Source: Gemmatimonadota bacterium (GTDB taxonomy: Bacteria > Gemmatimonadota > Gemmatimonadetes > Longimicrobiales > Gaopeijiaceae). From it: a DNA stretch of 64,000 nucleotides. The translations under genes were made by a program, and so were the position numbers. The stretch lies in the NCBI GenBank assembly GCA_029262115.1, contig JAJCZZ010000063.1:1-64000 (forward strand), read 5' to 3'. Below are positions 18,104 through 27,225 of this stretch, one piece after another. A model generated the notes under the pieces. That model was not told where the DNA came from. It saw nothing but the letters and a program-made list of their open reading frames with translations, and made no database searches. Position 1 is the first letter of the stretch. Each line of letters starts with the position of its first letter.

Positions 18104-18850
18104 TCAACCTCCTAGCCGCGCCACTCCCTCCCTCGCGGCGGCATTTCCACGGCTGGCTGCCGCCTGGTACCAACGAAGCGCGGCAGCTCTGTCGGCGGTG
18201 ACGCCGCGCCCCGCCTCGTACGCCTCGCCCAGCCGCAACTGCGCGATCGCGTCGCCCGCCTCCGCTGCCGCGCGCCACCACCGAGCCGCGAGCGCGTGGC
18301 CCTGCGCAACCCCACGACCGGCGCGGTAGGCGTTGCCGAGGTTGTGCTGGGCAAGGACGTGTCCTCGTTCGGACGCGGCCCGGTACCATTCTGCCGCCTC
18401 CACCGGATCGCCTTCGACGCCGAGGGCCTCGTCGTACACCGTTCCCATCAGGAACATCGCTTCTGGATGGCCTCGATCCGCGAGAACACGCACGGAGTCG
18501 ACCACATCCGCCGCCAACGCTACGGCCAAGGCCGAGTCCCGGGGAAAGCCCATTCGTCCGCGCGAGTGCGCTCGTGCGACCCACATCCGGCCCAGCAGAT
18601 CTCCATCGGAACGGGCACTGAGGAGCAAGCGACGAGCCTCCTCGTCGTCGACTCGGCCGGCCACGCCCGTATACAGCGCGATGGACTTGGCGAGGTCCGG
18701 GTGCAGCCGGGCGGCTGGAGAAGCGCAGGCAGAGGCGGAGGCAACGATCAGTATCCAGGCGCCTACGCCATTAGGACGCCTGGGACGCGGACCAGAGATC
18801 CGATCAAGATCTCGGCGTAGCATCGAGAGCGAGGCGGTGCGTGAAAGCAT
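18104..18850 (-). CDS. Sel1-repeat lipoprotein
   Basis: About 248 residues. A basic start and a lipobox (SASACASP, ~45) precede a Sel1-like repeat array (~115-245): GHPEAMFLMGTVYDEALGV, GHVLAQHNLGNAYRAGRGV, GDAIAQLRLGEAYEAGRGV, then AAALRWYQAAASRGNAAAR. Such solenoids bind other proteins, often in the periplasm. GGAGG upstream supports the ATG at 18850; the frame is open to 19018 but would cover the neighbouring gene. It converges on the HD-GYP gene; the 198 bases between hold no clear gene or terminator. Confidence 0.85.
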   Translation of the reverse strand: MLSRTASLSMLRRDLDRISGPRPRRPNGVGAWILIVASASACASPAARLHPDLAKSIALYTGVAGRVDDEEARRLLLSARSDGDLLGRMWVARAHSRGRMGFPRDSALAVALAADVVDSVRVLADRGHPEAMFLMGTVYDEALGVEGDPVEAAEWYRAASERGHVLAQHNLGNAYRAGRGVAQGHALAARWWRAAAEAGDAIAQLRLGEAYEAGRGVTADRAAALRWYQAAASRGNAAAREGVARLGG

Positions 18851-18905
18851 GACGGATATTCCTCCAGACCCGGTCGGCCGTGCAAGTCGAGCGCGCCTCA
18901 ACGCG

Positions 18906-19457
18906 CTACCCGGCCCCCTCCAGCCGCCACGTCCCCACCACGGACCCGACGCTGTCCTGCGGGATATCGAACGGAGCGCACGTCCACGTCCCTTCGGCCG
19001 ATGATGGCCCGGACACATGACCAGTCATGTGTCCGATCGCCTCGTAGAACGGCACGCCCGTCCCGACGTTGATGGGCGTGACCAGCTCCAGGCTGTCGCC
19101 GCCGAGCAAGCGTATGTGGTTCTCACGGCTGAACAAGAAGGGCTTGAGCGACATGCCCGACCCATCAGGCTGGAGCACATCGCGCGCGACATCTCCGCCC
19201 CCCTCCGTCACATAGACGCGCCCGCTGGCTTCCAGGCGTTCCGAGCCGTCCCATGTGAACACCATGTCCATCGCACACTGGATGGTCAGAGAGCCCGCCG
19301 TCCCCGTCGCTTCACCCCGCAAGGTATACTGGGCTGGCGGACGAAACGTCGTCTCTTCCGGGAGGGTCGGATCGCTCCCGCACGCCGCGGCCGCCGCGAG
19401 CACCAGGGCAATCGCACCGACCGAGCAGCATCGCAGACCTCCCCCCGTGGACACCAT
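18906..19457 (-). CDS. Predicted lipoprotein, unknown function
   Basis: 183 residues. Clear lipoprotein signal (VLAAAAACGSDP). The mature part is mainly beta-strand (QYTLRGEATGTAGSLTIQC, MDMVFTWDGSERLEASGR) and ends VGTWRLEGAG, like a small barrel or lipocalin-type fold, but no family is certain. It is followed on the same strand by the Sel1 lipoprotein after 55 bases, so they may share a transcript. 19458-19595 upstream shows no gene. Confidence 0.75.
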   Translation of the reverse strand: MVSTGGGLRCCSVGAIALVLAAAAACGSDPTLPEETTFRPPAQYTLRGEATGTAGSLTIQCAMDMVFTWDGSERLEASGRVYVTEGGGDVARDVLQPDGSGMSLKPFLFSRENHIRLLGGDSLELVTPINVGTGVPFYEAIGHMTGHVSGPSSAEGTWTCAPFDIPQDSVGSVVGTWRLEGAG

Positions 19458-19595
19458 TCCCGTCCCCCCGTTTCAGCCAGTGACGCTGGACCTCCGAGTC
19501 CCGAGGCCCGTCATCCCGAAAACGACTGAATACCGGCGATGTGACAAGCAGCGCGACCCAGCTCACTGCCACACTGGCCCGCCACTCCGGGAGTG

Positions 19596-21995
19596 TCAGG
19601 CCGCTTCCGCCGCTGTTGAGGCCGCACGCGGCCCGGGTTCCATACCACGCAGCGCCAGAGCCGAGAGCGCGTAGAGGCCCGCGCCGATCCAGAGGTTGAC
19701 GCGGATGCCCACGTGGATGGCAATGAACACCGCCAGCGCGGACGCCACCACGCCCATGACGCCGTTGAGGGCCCAGAACCACGGCGTCTGGGTATCCGAG
19801 GTCCGGCTGGCCAGGGCCATTCCCGTCGGAAAGAAGAAGCCCAACAGAACGCCCACGGGAAAGATGACGGCCACGCTGACGACGATGCGCGCCGGCCGGG
19901 ACCACGGGGCCACGGCGTCCGCCATGATGGGAAGCACCACGGTCAACCCTGCCACCGCTACGGCCGTGACCATCGGCCACGCCCAACGCCAAGGAGCCCG
20001 GTCCAGCGGCAACCGCTCACTCAGGAAGCTCCCCACGCCCGTGCTCAGGATGATGGTGAAGAGCAGGACGCCAAGGGCGTACACGGGGTGGCCCAGGACC
20101 AGCGACAGCCGCTGGATCAGCCCGATTTCCACGAGCATGAACGCCGCACCTATCACGGAGAAGTAAGCGGCACCGGCCCACTGATGCCGGCCCCGGAGGC
20201 CGCCACCCCTGAGCAGGAGCGGCACCACGATGGTCAGCCCCGCCACGACGATGAGCGAGGCCAGCAACCCTACCAGCACCCCGGTGGCAATGAGGTTACC
20301 ACGAAGCACGCCCCCGCGCAGTTCCCGGGCCCCGTCGACCATGAAGAGTTCTCGGAGCGCGTCCCCCAGGCGGAGCATGTTGAAGAAGTATGGTCGGTCG
20401 TCCGTGGGCGGCCGCACGTCCAGGTCGGCATCCGCCGCCTGGGCCTTGATGTCGGACATAGAACGGGCGCGCAGGAGGCCTGCCAGAAGCGGATCGGAGG
20501 GAGGGGTTCCCGGGAAGAAGGTCAGGGAGTATCGCTTCGCGTTCGCCACCTCTTCCAGGGTGCCAAGGTCCCGGGGCGTGAGGGGCGATCGGGCCATCAG
20601 AAGCGTGGACAGGCGGCTGGTCGTGACCAGCGCCAGATGGTCCTCGGGCCGCTCGACCCCCCGCCCAAGGAGCGTCGCCACCGCCAGGCTCACGACCCGG
20701 GCCGTTTCGCCGAGGCTCACCGGGTCGTGCCACCGGGATACAGTGAAGATCCCGTCCGGGCGGAGGCGGTCCAGGATGTGGCCCCACCCCTCCAGGGTAT
20801 ACAGACCACTCTCCGTATGGGCGTAGGCCCCCACGCCCGTCGCTGCCCAGGTATCGATCATCGACATCTGGATGAGCGCGAATTCCTCCCTGGAGCGGGC
20901 GAGATAGCTCCGCGCGTCGTCGACCACGAAGCGAACGCCCGGCCTGTCGGCCAGCCCCGCGAACTCCCGCAGGTCTTCCTCGAGGATGTTCACGAAGACC
21001 GGGTTCACCTCGACGCCGACAACCCGCTCGTGACCGAAGGACACCGCCGCCTGGACATCACGGCCGCCGCCGACCCCGATGATAGCCGCACCTCCCGACG
21101 GCCGCAGGAAGTACGCGACGTTGGTCACGTCCCAGGCAAGGTGCGAGACATCCTCGTCGGTGCGGTAGGGGCCGAGCGACGTTCCGGCCTCGCCGTCGAT
21201 GTTCATATAGAACTGACGGAGCACTGTAGCCGGTGCCGCGGGACTCGCCCCCCAGTACCAGGGAGAGGCATCCACCGGCCGGTACACGACCACTCGCGAA
21301 AAGGAGTTCCAGCGGTCCAACACCTCGAGTTCCGGAACCGCGCGCCTTCCCTTGACGGTCGTCGGAGCAATGGGGAGCACGCCGATCATGCCAAGCACCG
21401 TCAGGACGCTGAGCAGGAGGAGCGCCGCCTGTCCCGACCGGGCGCTACCCGCCCCGCCTCCCCGCGCGTATGCCACGGACGCCGCGCCCGCGAAGGCCCC
21501 ACACAGTAGGATCAGGCTCGGCACGTCCATGACCTCGAGCGCGCCCAGCACGAGCAGACATCCAGTGGCCGCGCCCACCAGGTCGGCGGCGTAGACCCGG
21601 GCGACCGGCGCCGCAGAGCGGGTCAGAACCAGGGTCAGGGCAATGCCCGCATAGTAGTAGGGCAGGGCGCACGCCAGGGTCACGGCCAGAAGCCCCACCA
21701 CCATCAGGACCGGGTCCGCCAGCGTGATCGGCACCCGCGTGAGCACCACCAGCGTCAGCGGCACCACGAGGGCGAACAGCGCGGACGCGTCGCTGGCGCG
21801 CCGGAGCACGTCGGGAGATCCGCGCTCGGGGGCCCGGAGGTAGACGTTCACCGCCCCGGCGGTCATGCCCAGCATGGCCGCAGAGATGGCGAAGAAGGCC
21901 AGGTGGTACCACGTGACCACGCTCAGCAGCCGCGTGAGCGCGATCTCCAGCGCAAGCGACGCGAACGCGACCAGGAACGTACCCGCGTAGATCAG
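19596..21995 (-). CDS. Polytopic membrane protein with spermidine-synthase-like methyltransferase domain
   Basis: About 799 residues. N-terminal membrane block (~1-200; SLALEIALTRLLSV is the family hallmark), a soluble Rossmann domain resembling spermidine synthase (~270-500: IIGVGGGRDVQAAVSFG, VVGVEVNPVFV, FVVDDARSYLARS), and a C-terminal membrane block (~560-790). The substrate is unknown; many such proteins are not true polyamine synthases. The frame is open upstream only as shadow of the caspase gene and contains no ATG, GTG or TTG near the first membrane helix. The best start is CTG at 21995, overlapping the caspase stop as CTGA. Third gene of the leftward unit from 24438. Confidence 0.75.
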   Translation of the reverse strand: MIYAGTFLVAFASLALEIALTRLLSVVTWYHLAFFAISAAMLGMTAGAVNVYLRAPERGSPDVLRRASDASALFALVVPLTLVVLTRVPITLADPVLMVVGLLAVTLACALPYYYAGIALTLVLTRSAAPVARVYAADLVGAATGCLLVLGALEVMDVPSLILLCGAFAGAASVAYARGGGAGSARSGQAALLLLSVLTVLGMIGVLPIAPTTVKGRRAVPELEVLDRWNSFSRVVVYRPVDASPWYWGASPAAPATVLRQFYMNIDGEAGTSLGPYRTDEDVSHLAWDVTNVAYFLRPSGGAAIIGVGGGRDVQAAVSFGHERVVGVEVNPVFVNILEEDLREFAGLADRPGVRFVVDDARSYLARSREEFALIQMSMIDTWAATGVGAYAHTESGLYTLEGWGHILDRLRPDGIFTVSRWHDPVSLGETARVVSLAVATLLGRGVERPEDHLALVTTSRLSTLLMARSPLTPRDLGTLEEVANAKRYSLTFFPGTPPSDPLLAGLLRARSMSDIKAQAADADLDVRPPTDDRPYFFNMLRLGDALRELFMVDGARELRGGVLRGNLIATGVLVGLLASLIVVAGLTIVVPLLLRGGGLRGRHQWAGAAYFSVIGAAFMLVEIGLIQRLSLVLGHPVYALGVLLFTIILSTGVGSFLSERLPLDRAPWRWAWPMVTAVAVAGLTVVLPIMADAVAPWSRPARIVVSVAVIFPVGVLLGFFFPTGMALASRTSDTQTPWFWALNGVMGVVASALAVFIAIHVGIRVNLWIGAGLYALSALALRGMEPGPRAASTAAEAA

Positions 21996-23749
21996 CCTCC
22001 GCCCCCGACAACCGCCAGCGGGATATCCCCAAACCCGGACCGCTGCGGGTTCTGCCGCCCATCGGTCGCGGTGCGCACGTTGCTGGCCACGTAATCGAAC
22101 AGCTCCGTGAACGTGACGATACCGTCGGAGTTCATGTCGCCGTGGCCGCCCAACCCTTCCAGCAGGAAGTGAGTGAAGACGCCGTGTCCCCCCCACCGAG
22201 AATCTTCGAGTGAGAACTCGTTGGTGTCGGCAGCCGTCATCATCAGGCGCCTCGACGGAGTGAACAGTTGCGAGAAGCCGCCGGCGATCGCGTTGTCGTC
22301 CGATCCCCCCACGACGTCGCCGTCGGCCGTGCCGGCGGAGTGGCACGCGTCTGCGATGACGAGGACCCGCTCCGCGGCGATCTGACGGCGGAGCGCCGTC
22401 TTCACATCCCACATCGGGAATCCGGTCGCGCCGAGCGAATTCAGGTCGGAATCCGTCGGGAGCAGGTAGAGATTGTCCGGGCGCATCGGGTCGGGGGCGC
22501 CGTGGCCCGCGTAGTAGATGACGACCAGGTCGTCCCAGTCGGCCTGCTGCAGGAAGACGAACAGCGCCTCCCGCATTGCCGCCCCGGTGGCCTCTTCGTC
22601 CGCGAGGTAAAGCACTTCGTCAAACGGGCCCGCGGCGTCGCTCTTCAAGAAGTTGTAGACGGCTTCGGCATCCGCGCGGGCGAACTCGAGGTCGGGAATG
22701 TCCTCCGACTCGTACTCTCCGACGCCGATGACCACGGCCCAGCGCTTGTCGATCCTCGGGGCGGCCAGCGTCTCCGAGATGCTCCCTCCGGGGCCCTCCG
22801 CCACGATGCGCACGGAGTCCTGGGAAATTGGAAGGCTGAACTCACGGTAGAAGCGCTGCGCCTGCTGGCCACTGATGCCGAGCCGGGTCGCTTCCTCCGC
22901 ACCCAGGGGCTCCACGAGCGCCGGCGCTCCGTCGACCTGAATGGAGCGAGTCGGACCGACCACCACCCCTTCGAGGCGGACCGTATTGCGCACACCGGAC
23001 AGATCCTTCCCGCCCTTGCGCACCACGCCGATCCCACGGGTGGCCACGTTCCCGTCCGACGGAAGGACGTCGGCTCTGAGGATCGCCACGCCCGGACCCT
23101 GCCCAGATGCAGTCTGGGTGCCCTTCGTCCTGGACGGAACCGACCCCGGATCGGGCTGCCAATACATGGCCTCCTGCCAGGGGCGGGTTTCCCAGTCGTT
23201 CAGCACACCCCCGATGAGCCCGGACGCCGCCAGAACTTCCTGGGTGGCTTGGCGAACGACCTTGGCCTTGGCGGCCTGATCCGTCGCTTCGATTCCGCGG
23301 GCGTCCGCGACACCCTCTCCGATGACGTTGCCGTGGTCGAGCCGGATGGCCCGGATCGCAACCTCGGTGGTGGCCGTCACGAGCGTGCCATCGACCGGAT
23401 CCGGTCGGGTCGCGAAGTCCGCCACGCCCAGAAACAGGATCTGCGCGCCGAAGTCCCGACCGAGTTCCACGGCAGCGAGGTCGTCGCCGTTGGTCGCAGC
23501 CTGTACGAGCTCGCGCTGCGCGGCGTCCGCGGCCAGGGCGGGGTCGATGACGGGGAAGCCCGCCTCACGCAAAAAGGCCGTCATCTCACGGGCGGCAACG
23601 CGGCCTCGCCCTTCTTCTTCAATGAAGACGAGGGCCCGCGGCATCTCCGTGGCAAACGTGATGTCCTGCCCCGCAGCCGGGATGACCAATATCCCCAGCC
23701 CAATCGCGGCCACGGCAAAACGAAGAACGAGTGAGCGGACGTGCATCAT
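21992..23749 (-). CDS. Exported caspase-like (C14) protease with EF-hand-like motif
   Basis: 585 residues. Signal peptide 1-28 (VIPAAGQ). Residues ~35-170 are a beta/alpha domain like CsgG or LPP20 accessory domains (RALVFIEEEGRG, LAAVELGRDFGAQILFLG). The caspase domain is ~335-575: KRWAVVIGVGEYES, catalytic His416 in YYAGHG and Cys469 in IADACHSAG. Near the C-terminus DMNSDGIVTFTELFDYV is a calcium-binding EF-hand-like loop, as seen in other bacterial caspases. Secreted to the periplasm. The ATG overlaps the stop of the CsgG gene (23746-23749). Activation by calcium is plausible from the motif only. Confidence 0.85.
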   Translation of the reverse strand: MMHVRSLVLRFAVAAIGLGILVIPAAGQDITFATEMPRALVFIEEEGRGRVAAREMTAFLREAGFPVIDPALAADAAQRELVQAATNGDDLAAVELGRDFGAQILFLGVADFATRPDPVDGTLVTATTEVAIRAIRLDHGNVIGEGVADARGIEATDQAAKAKVVRQATQEVLAASGLIGGVLNDWETRPWQEAMYWQPDPGSVPSRTKGTQTASGQGPGVAILRADVLPSDGNVATRGIGVVRKGGKDLSGVRNTVRLEGVVVGPTRSIQVDGAPALVEPLGAEEATRLGISGQQAQRFYREFSLPISQDSVRIVAEGPGGSISETLAAPRIDKRWAVVIGVGEYESEDIPDLEFARADAEAVYNFLKSDAAGPFDEVLYLADEEATGAAMREALFVFLQQADWDDLVVIYYAGHGAPDPMRPDNLYLLPTDSDLNSLGATGFPMWDVKTALRRQIAAERVLVIADACHSAGTADGDVVGGSDDNAIAGGFSQLFTPSRRLMMTAADTNEFSLEDSRWGGHGVFTHFLLEGLGGHGDMNSDGIVTFTELFDYVASNVRTATDGRQNPQRSGFGDIPLAVVGGGG

Positions 23750-24438
23750 GTATCTCCCTCGAGACGCTGGAGCGCGCGCCGCGCATCCCGGTGGTTCGGA
23801 TAGATGGCCAACGCTGCGCGATAGTGCTCGATGGCTTTTGCGGCCTCGCCTCTGTCTTCGAAGTCCACCGCTCGGGAGAACTCTATAGTGGCTTTGATCG
23901 GAATCGGCTCAATCGCGGGGCGGTCGGACGGCGTGACCAGATTCAACTGACCACCGAACTCGTCAGCCACCCAGACGATCACACCGAGCAACTCCGCGGT
24001 CTTGTCCATCTTCTTCAGCACGGACACGACTTCGGACGTCTCGACGTCCACGGCGCGGATGTCCAGTCGGAGGTTGTCGGCGATGCTGGCCACCTGGCCG
24101 TGGAAGACGTATTGAGCCCCCAGAAGCTTGCCAACCTCGACCGCGCTCGACTCCTCGACGCGACCGGACAACGCCAGGCGCTGCTCCGTCAGCAGTTCCT
24201 GCAACTGAGCGCGCTCAATGACCCTGATATCGGTCCGACCGCTGAATTCGGTCACGAGCATGGCCGCGACGGCCTTGCCCAGATTGACCGAATTCCCCGC
24301 CTCTCCCAGCATGAACCCCGTGAAGTCCAGCACGGCAACCGTGGGAATATCGTCCCCGGCGCCCTGGGCAGGCGCATCCTGTACTGCCAACGCGACCGCT
24401 GCGAGTGCGGCGGCCAAGACGGCCATGTGGGTGCGCAA
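23746..24438 (-). CDS. Exported CsgG-family protein
   Basis: About 230 residues. Signal peptide (AALAAVALAVQDAPAQG), then a CsgG-like domain (~35-165: VAVLDFTGFMLGEAGN, DIRVIERAQLQELLTEQ, LGAQYVFHGQVASI) and a short TPR-like tail (AAKAIEHYRAALAIYP). There is no lipobox. CsgG-family proteins form or support outer-membrane secretion pores; a lone domain like this may be periplasmic. The start is TTG at 24438 because AGGAGG lies five bases upstream; the ATG at 24426 is 17 bases away from it. It leads the unit CsgG-caspase-membrane methyltransferase, divergent from the second CsgG gene. Confidence 0.85.
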   Translation of the reverse strand: MRTHMAVLAAALAAVALAVQDAPAQGAGDDIPTVAVLDFTGFMLGEAGNSVNLGKAVAAMLVTEFSGRTDIRVIERAQLQELLTEQRLALSGRVEESSAVEVGKLLGAQYVFHGQVASIADNLRLDIRAVDVETSEVVSVLKKMDKTAELLGVIVWVADEFGGQLNLVTPSDRPAIEPIPIKATIEFSRAVDFEDRGEAAKAIEHYRAALAIYPNHRDARRALQRLEGDT

Positions 24439-24509
24439 TCCATCCTCCTGTAATCGAACCGGCAATTCGGACGAACGCCTCCGCTGGAGGCGCGAAAGGC
24501 GGACACCTC

Positions 24510-24522
24510 AGGAAAAATTCCT
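24510..24522. promoter_or_regulatory. 13-bp dyad in the divergent CsgG promoter region
   Basis: Perfect inverted repeat (AGGAA, three A, TTCCT) between the two divergent CsgG units, just upstream of the putative -35 of the rightward one. Could be an operator; only the symmetry supports it. Confidence 0.35.
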
Positions 24523-24551
24523 TTGCCCGCCCCAATGCCTAACCCTAAATT
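24523..24551 (+). promoter_or_regulatory. Putative sigma70-like promoter for the TPR-CsgG operon
   Basis: TTGCCC (24523-24528) and TAAATT (24546-24551) are spaced by 17 bases in an AT-rich patch, giving a leader of about 80 bases to the ATG at 24641. Confidence 0.35.
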
Positions 24552-24640
24552 TACCAATGCCCTCGCGGGAGTGCGAGAAGTAATTTCCACGCATGCTCCC
24601 GAAGGCCTCCCCCGGCCCCCTTCGCTCCGCAGGAGCCCCA

Positions 24641-26065
24641 ATGAGGTTCAGCCACCCGTCCCGTAGCCTCCAACTCGTTCTGGCCACGCTGTTCGCATCC
24701 AGCCTCGGCGCCTGCGCCTACCGCGTTCCCGAGGCCGATCCCGCGGACATCCCCCGGCTCCAGCGTGAGATCGCCGCAGACCCCGTCGACACGGATCTCC
24801 AGGTCCAACTCGGCATGGCCCAGTACAAAGCGGGCGATAGCGATGCGGCGGGTGCGACCCTCTCCGCTGCGGTCGAAGCAGGCAATGAATCGGGAGCGGC
24901 CCTTCTCTACCTGGGGATGGTACACGAAGAGGAGGCCAACTGGTCCTCCGCACGCGATGCGTACGGACGCTATCTCTCGGTCGGGAAGTCGGAGCCGCTC
25001 AAGGGGGAGATCCGAAAGCGCCTTCAGTTGATTGCTCAGAACGTACTTCGGGACCAGGCCCGGCAAGCGCTGGAGCAGGAGACGGGCCTGACGGCGCAGA
25101 CCACGCCGCGCTCGGTCGCGATCCTGCCGTTCGCGTTCAACTCGGACCGGGAGGATCTGGAACCGCTCATCTACGCCCTCTCGGATATGATGATCACCGA
25201 CTTCGCGATCTCGAACGCTCTGACCGTTCTCGAGCGTGCCCGGATCCAGACACTCCTGGACGAGATGGCCCTGACCGAGGCCGGGTACGCAGATGCGGCG
25301 ACCGGCGCCCGGGCCGGCCGACTATTGCAGGCCGAGCATGTCGTGCAGGGCGTGCTTACCACGCTCGGTGACGAAACCCTTCGGATGGACACGGAGGTGC
25401 TGAACATCCCTCGGGCCGCCTCTGCCGGATCGGTGGACGCGCAGGACGAGTTGAACAACCTGTTCGAGATGGAGAAGGACCTCGTATTCCGGACGCTCCG
25501 GGACGTGCTGTCCATCGAGCTCACGCCGGCGGAAGAGCAAGCCATTCGGGAGAACCGCTCCGACAACGTCCTGGCCTTTCTGGCCTACGGCCGCGGTCTG
25601 CGGGAGCGAGACCGAGGCAATTACGCCGCAGCCCTGGCCAACTTCCAGCAGGCCCAGCAGTTGGATCCGGGATACGCCGCCGCCGGAGACGCCGCAGGCG
25701 TGACGCAAGATCTGCAAGACGCCGCTACCACCGGTACGGGCGACATCGTCCAGGTTGCGGCCACCACTGGGGAGACCGGTGGAGGGGGCGCTGTAGCGCC
25801 GCCTCCCACGACTTCGGCGACGACCACCGCGACCGGGACTGGAGCCACGGGTGGTGCCGCCTCCGGGGCGCTCGGGAACGCGGCGGAAGGGGTGAACCCG
25901 ACTCCGACCACCGGCACCCTGGGCGCGGGGACCACCACCTCGACGACGGGTGAGAAGACCGACCCCAAACGGGACCCTGTCCAGGAGTCGCAGGGTCAGG
26001 AAGGTGTGACGTCGACCGCAACCGCGCAGATCCGTATCGTGATCCGTCGGCCGGGGGGAGAGTGA
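24641..26065 (+). CDS. TPR-CsgG lipoprotein with Thr/Gly/Ala-rich linker
   Basis: 474 residues. Lipoprotein signal (SSLGACAYR). Residues ~30-130 are TPR-like (VQLGMAQYKAGDSDAAGATL, LLYLGMVHEEEANWSSARDAYG). Residues ~150-300 form a CsgG-type domain (RSVAILPFAFNSDRED, LTVLERARIQTLLDEMAL, AEHVVQGVLTTLGDE), then another TPR unit (~325-355). The last ~110 residues are a low-complexity Thr/Gly/Ala stretch, probably a wall or surface linker. AGGAG five bases before ATG 24641 sets the start. One base separates its stop from the beta-barrel gene, so the two likely act together at the outer membrane. Confidence 0.85.
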   Translation: MRFSHPSRSLQLVLATLFASSLGACAYRVPEADPADIPRLQREIAADPVDTDLQVQLGMAQYKAGDSDAAGATLSAAVEAGNESGAALLYLGMVHEEEANWSSARDAYGRYLSVGKSEPLKGEIRKRLQLIAQNVLRDQARQALEQETGLTAQTTPRSVAILPFAFNSDREDLEPLIYALSDMMITDFAISNALTVLERARIQTLLDEMALTEAGYADAATGARAGRLLQAEHVVQGVLTTLGDETLRMDTEVLNIPRAASAGSVDAQDELNNLFEMEKDLVFRTLRDVLSIELTPAEEQAIRENRSDNVLAFLAYGRGLRERDRGNYAAALANFQQAQQLDPGYAAAGDAAGVTQDLQDAATTGTGDIVQVAATTGETGGGGAVAPPPTTSATTTATGTGATGGAASGALGNAAEGVNPTPTTGTLGAGTTTSTTGEKTDPKRDPVQESQGQEGVTSTATAQIRIVIRRPGGE

Positions 26066-26066
26066 G

Positions 26067-27206
26067 GTGATTCGTCTTGTGAGCACGAGGGGCACGGGAT
26101 TGGCGGCAACGACCGCCCTTTTCATGGCAGCTCCCGTGGCCGCCCAGCAATCGATCGGAGTGAACGCTTCCTACCGCGGGTATTCGTTCGACCAGGGTCT
26201 CGGCGCCGAGGCTGCACAGCTCTTCATGGTACCGGTGGCTGTTCGCTTCCCCATCGGGTCCCAGGTCTCGCTCGACGTCTTCTCCGCATGGGCCGAAGGC
26301 AAGGTCGAGCGGGCGGGTACGGAGTTTTCCCTGTCCGGCGTGGTCGACACCCGGGTCAAGGCCTCGTACCAGGCCACGCCCTGGGCGCTGCTGAGCGTGG
26401 GCGTCAGCCTCCCTACCGGGAAGGCGAGTCACGACAGTGAGGAAGCGGTCGTGGCCGCCGTCCTGGCCACGGACCTCCTGGGCTTCCAGGAAGCGACCTG
26501 GGGAACGGGGCTCGCCGTCACCACGGCGGCCGCCACAGCCGTGCAGGCGGGTAGCTTCGGAATCGGCTTCGCGGGGGCCTATTCGGTGCGGGGTCAGTTC
26601 GAGCCTCAGTCGGGGTCCGAACTCACCTACCAGCCAGGCAACGAGACCCGCTTCCGCATTGGCATCGACCGGAACTTCGGCAACAGCACGTTGACGGCCG
26701 GTGGGACGTTCATGCGGTACAGTCAAGACCAGGCGAACGGCCTCAACTTCTTCCAGGCCGGAAACCGGCTCCGTTTCGACGCCGCGTACGCGTTCCGGGC
26801 GGGTGCGGGGGTGTGGACCCTCTACGCCGCGGATCTGTGGCGCGAGAACGGTGATGTGACCCTCGGGATCGTCGACGATTCGGGCGCGACCGTGAGCGAC
26901 ACGACCTTTGCCACCGCGAGCCAGAACCTCCTGGTGGGAGGTGTCGCGGGGAGCATCGCACTCGGAGCCTATCGGTTCCTGCCCCAGATCGATTTCAAGT
27001 ACCAGGCGCGCGAGGAAGCCGACGGACGGGACGAAGGATCCGGCTGGGTCGTTGGAGCTGGCGGAGACTTTCCCATCCGTCTCTTCGGGGCGTACGACTT
27101 CATCCCACGAGCCCGCGTCCTGTTCGGGTCGATCAAAGACCCCACGGGAGTCGGTCGCGGCGTGACCGGCGGCGAGTTTTCGGGCACGATTCGATGGTCT
27201 TTCTGA
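26067..27206 (+). CDS. Outer-membrane beta-barrel protein
   Basis: 379 residues. Signal peptide (AAPVAAQQ, ~28), then alternating amphipathic strands through the whole chain (VNASYRGYSFDQGLG, RVKASYQATPWALLSVGVSL, IDFKYQAREEADG) and a terminal FSGTIRWSF, whose final Phe is the classic barrel assembly signal. The number of strands is not certain. GTG start at 26067 just after the upstream TGA, with a G-rich ribosome site. Paired with the TPR-CsgG lipoprotein it could form an export or surface-anchoring complex; that is inference from order. Confidence 0.8.
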   Translation: MIRLVSTRGTGLAATTALFMAAPVAAQQSIGVNASYRGYSFDQGLGAEAAQLFMVPVAVRFPIGSQVSLDVFSAWAEGKVERAGTEFSLSGVVDTRVKASYQATPWALLSVGVSLPTGKASHDSEEAVVAAVLATDLLGFQEATWGTGLAVTTAAATAVQAGSFGIGFAGAYSVRGQFEPQSGSELTYQPGNETRFRIGIDRNFGNSTLTAGGTFMRYSQDQANGLNFFQAGNRLRFDAAYAFRAGAGVWTLYAADLWRENGDVTLGIVDDSGATVSDTTFATASQNLLVGGVAGSIALGAYRFLPQIDFKYQAREEADGRDEGSGWVVGAGGDFPIRLFGAYDFIPRARVLFGSIKDPTGVGRGVTGGEFSGTIRWSF

Positions 27207-27225
27207 GCGGGACGTCAATCATACC

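Noticed and set aside
21985-22015. Programmed -1 frameshift joining caspase and membrane methyltransferase
   Set aside because: The G-rich run does not form a good slippery heptamer, and a separate coupled start explains the overlap better.
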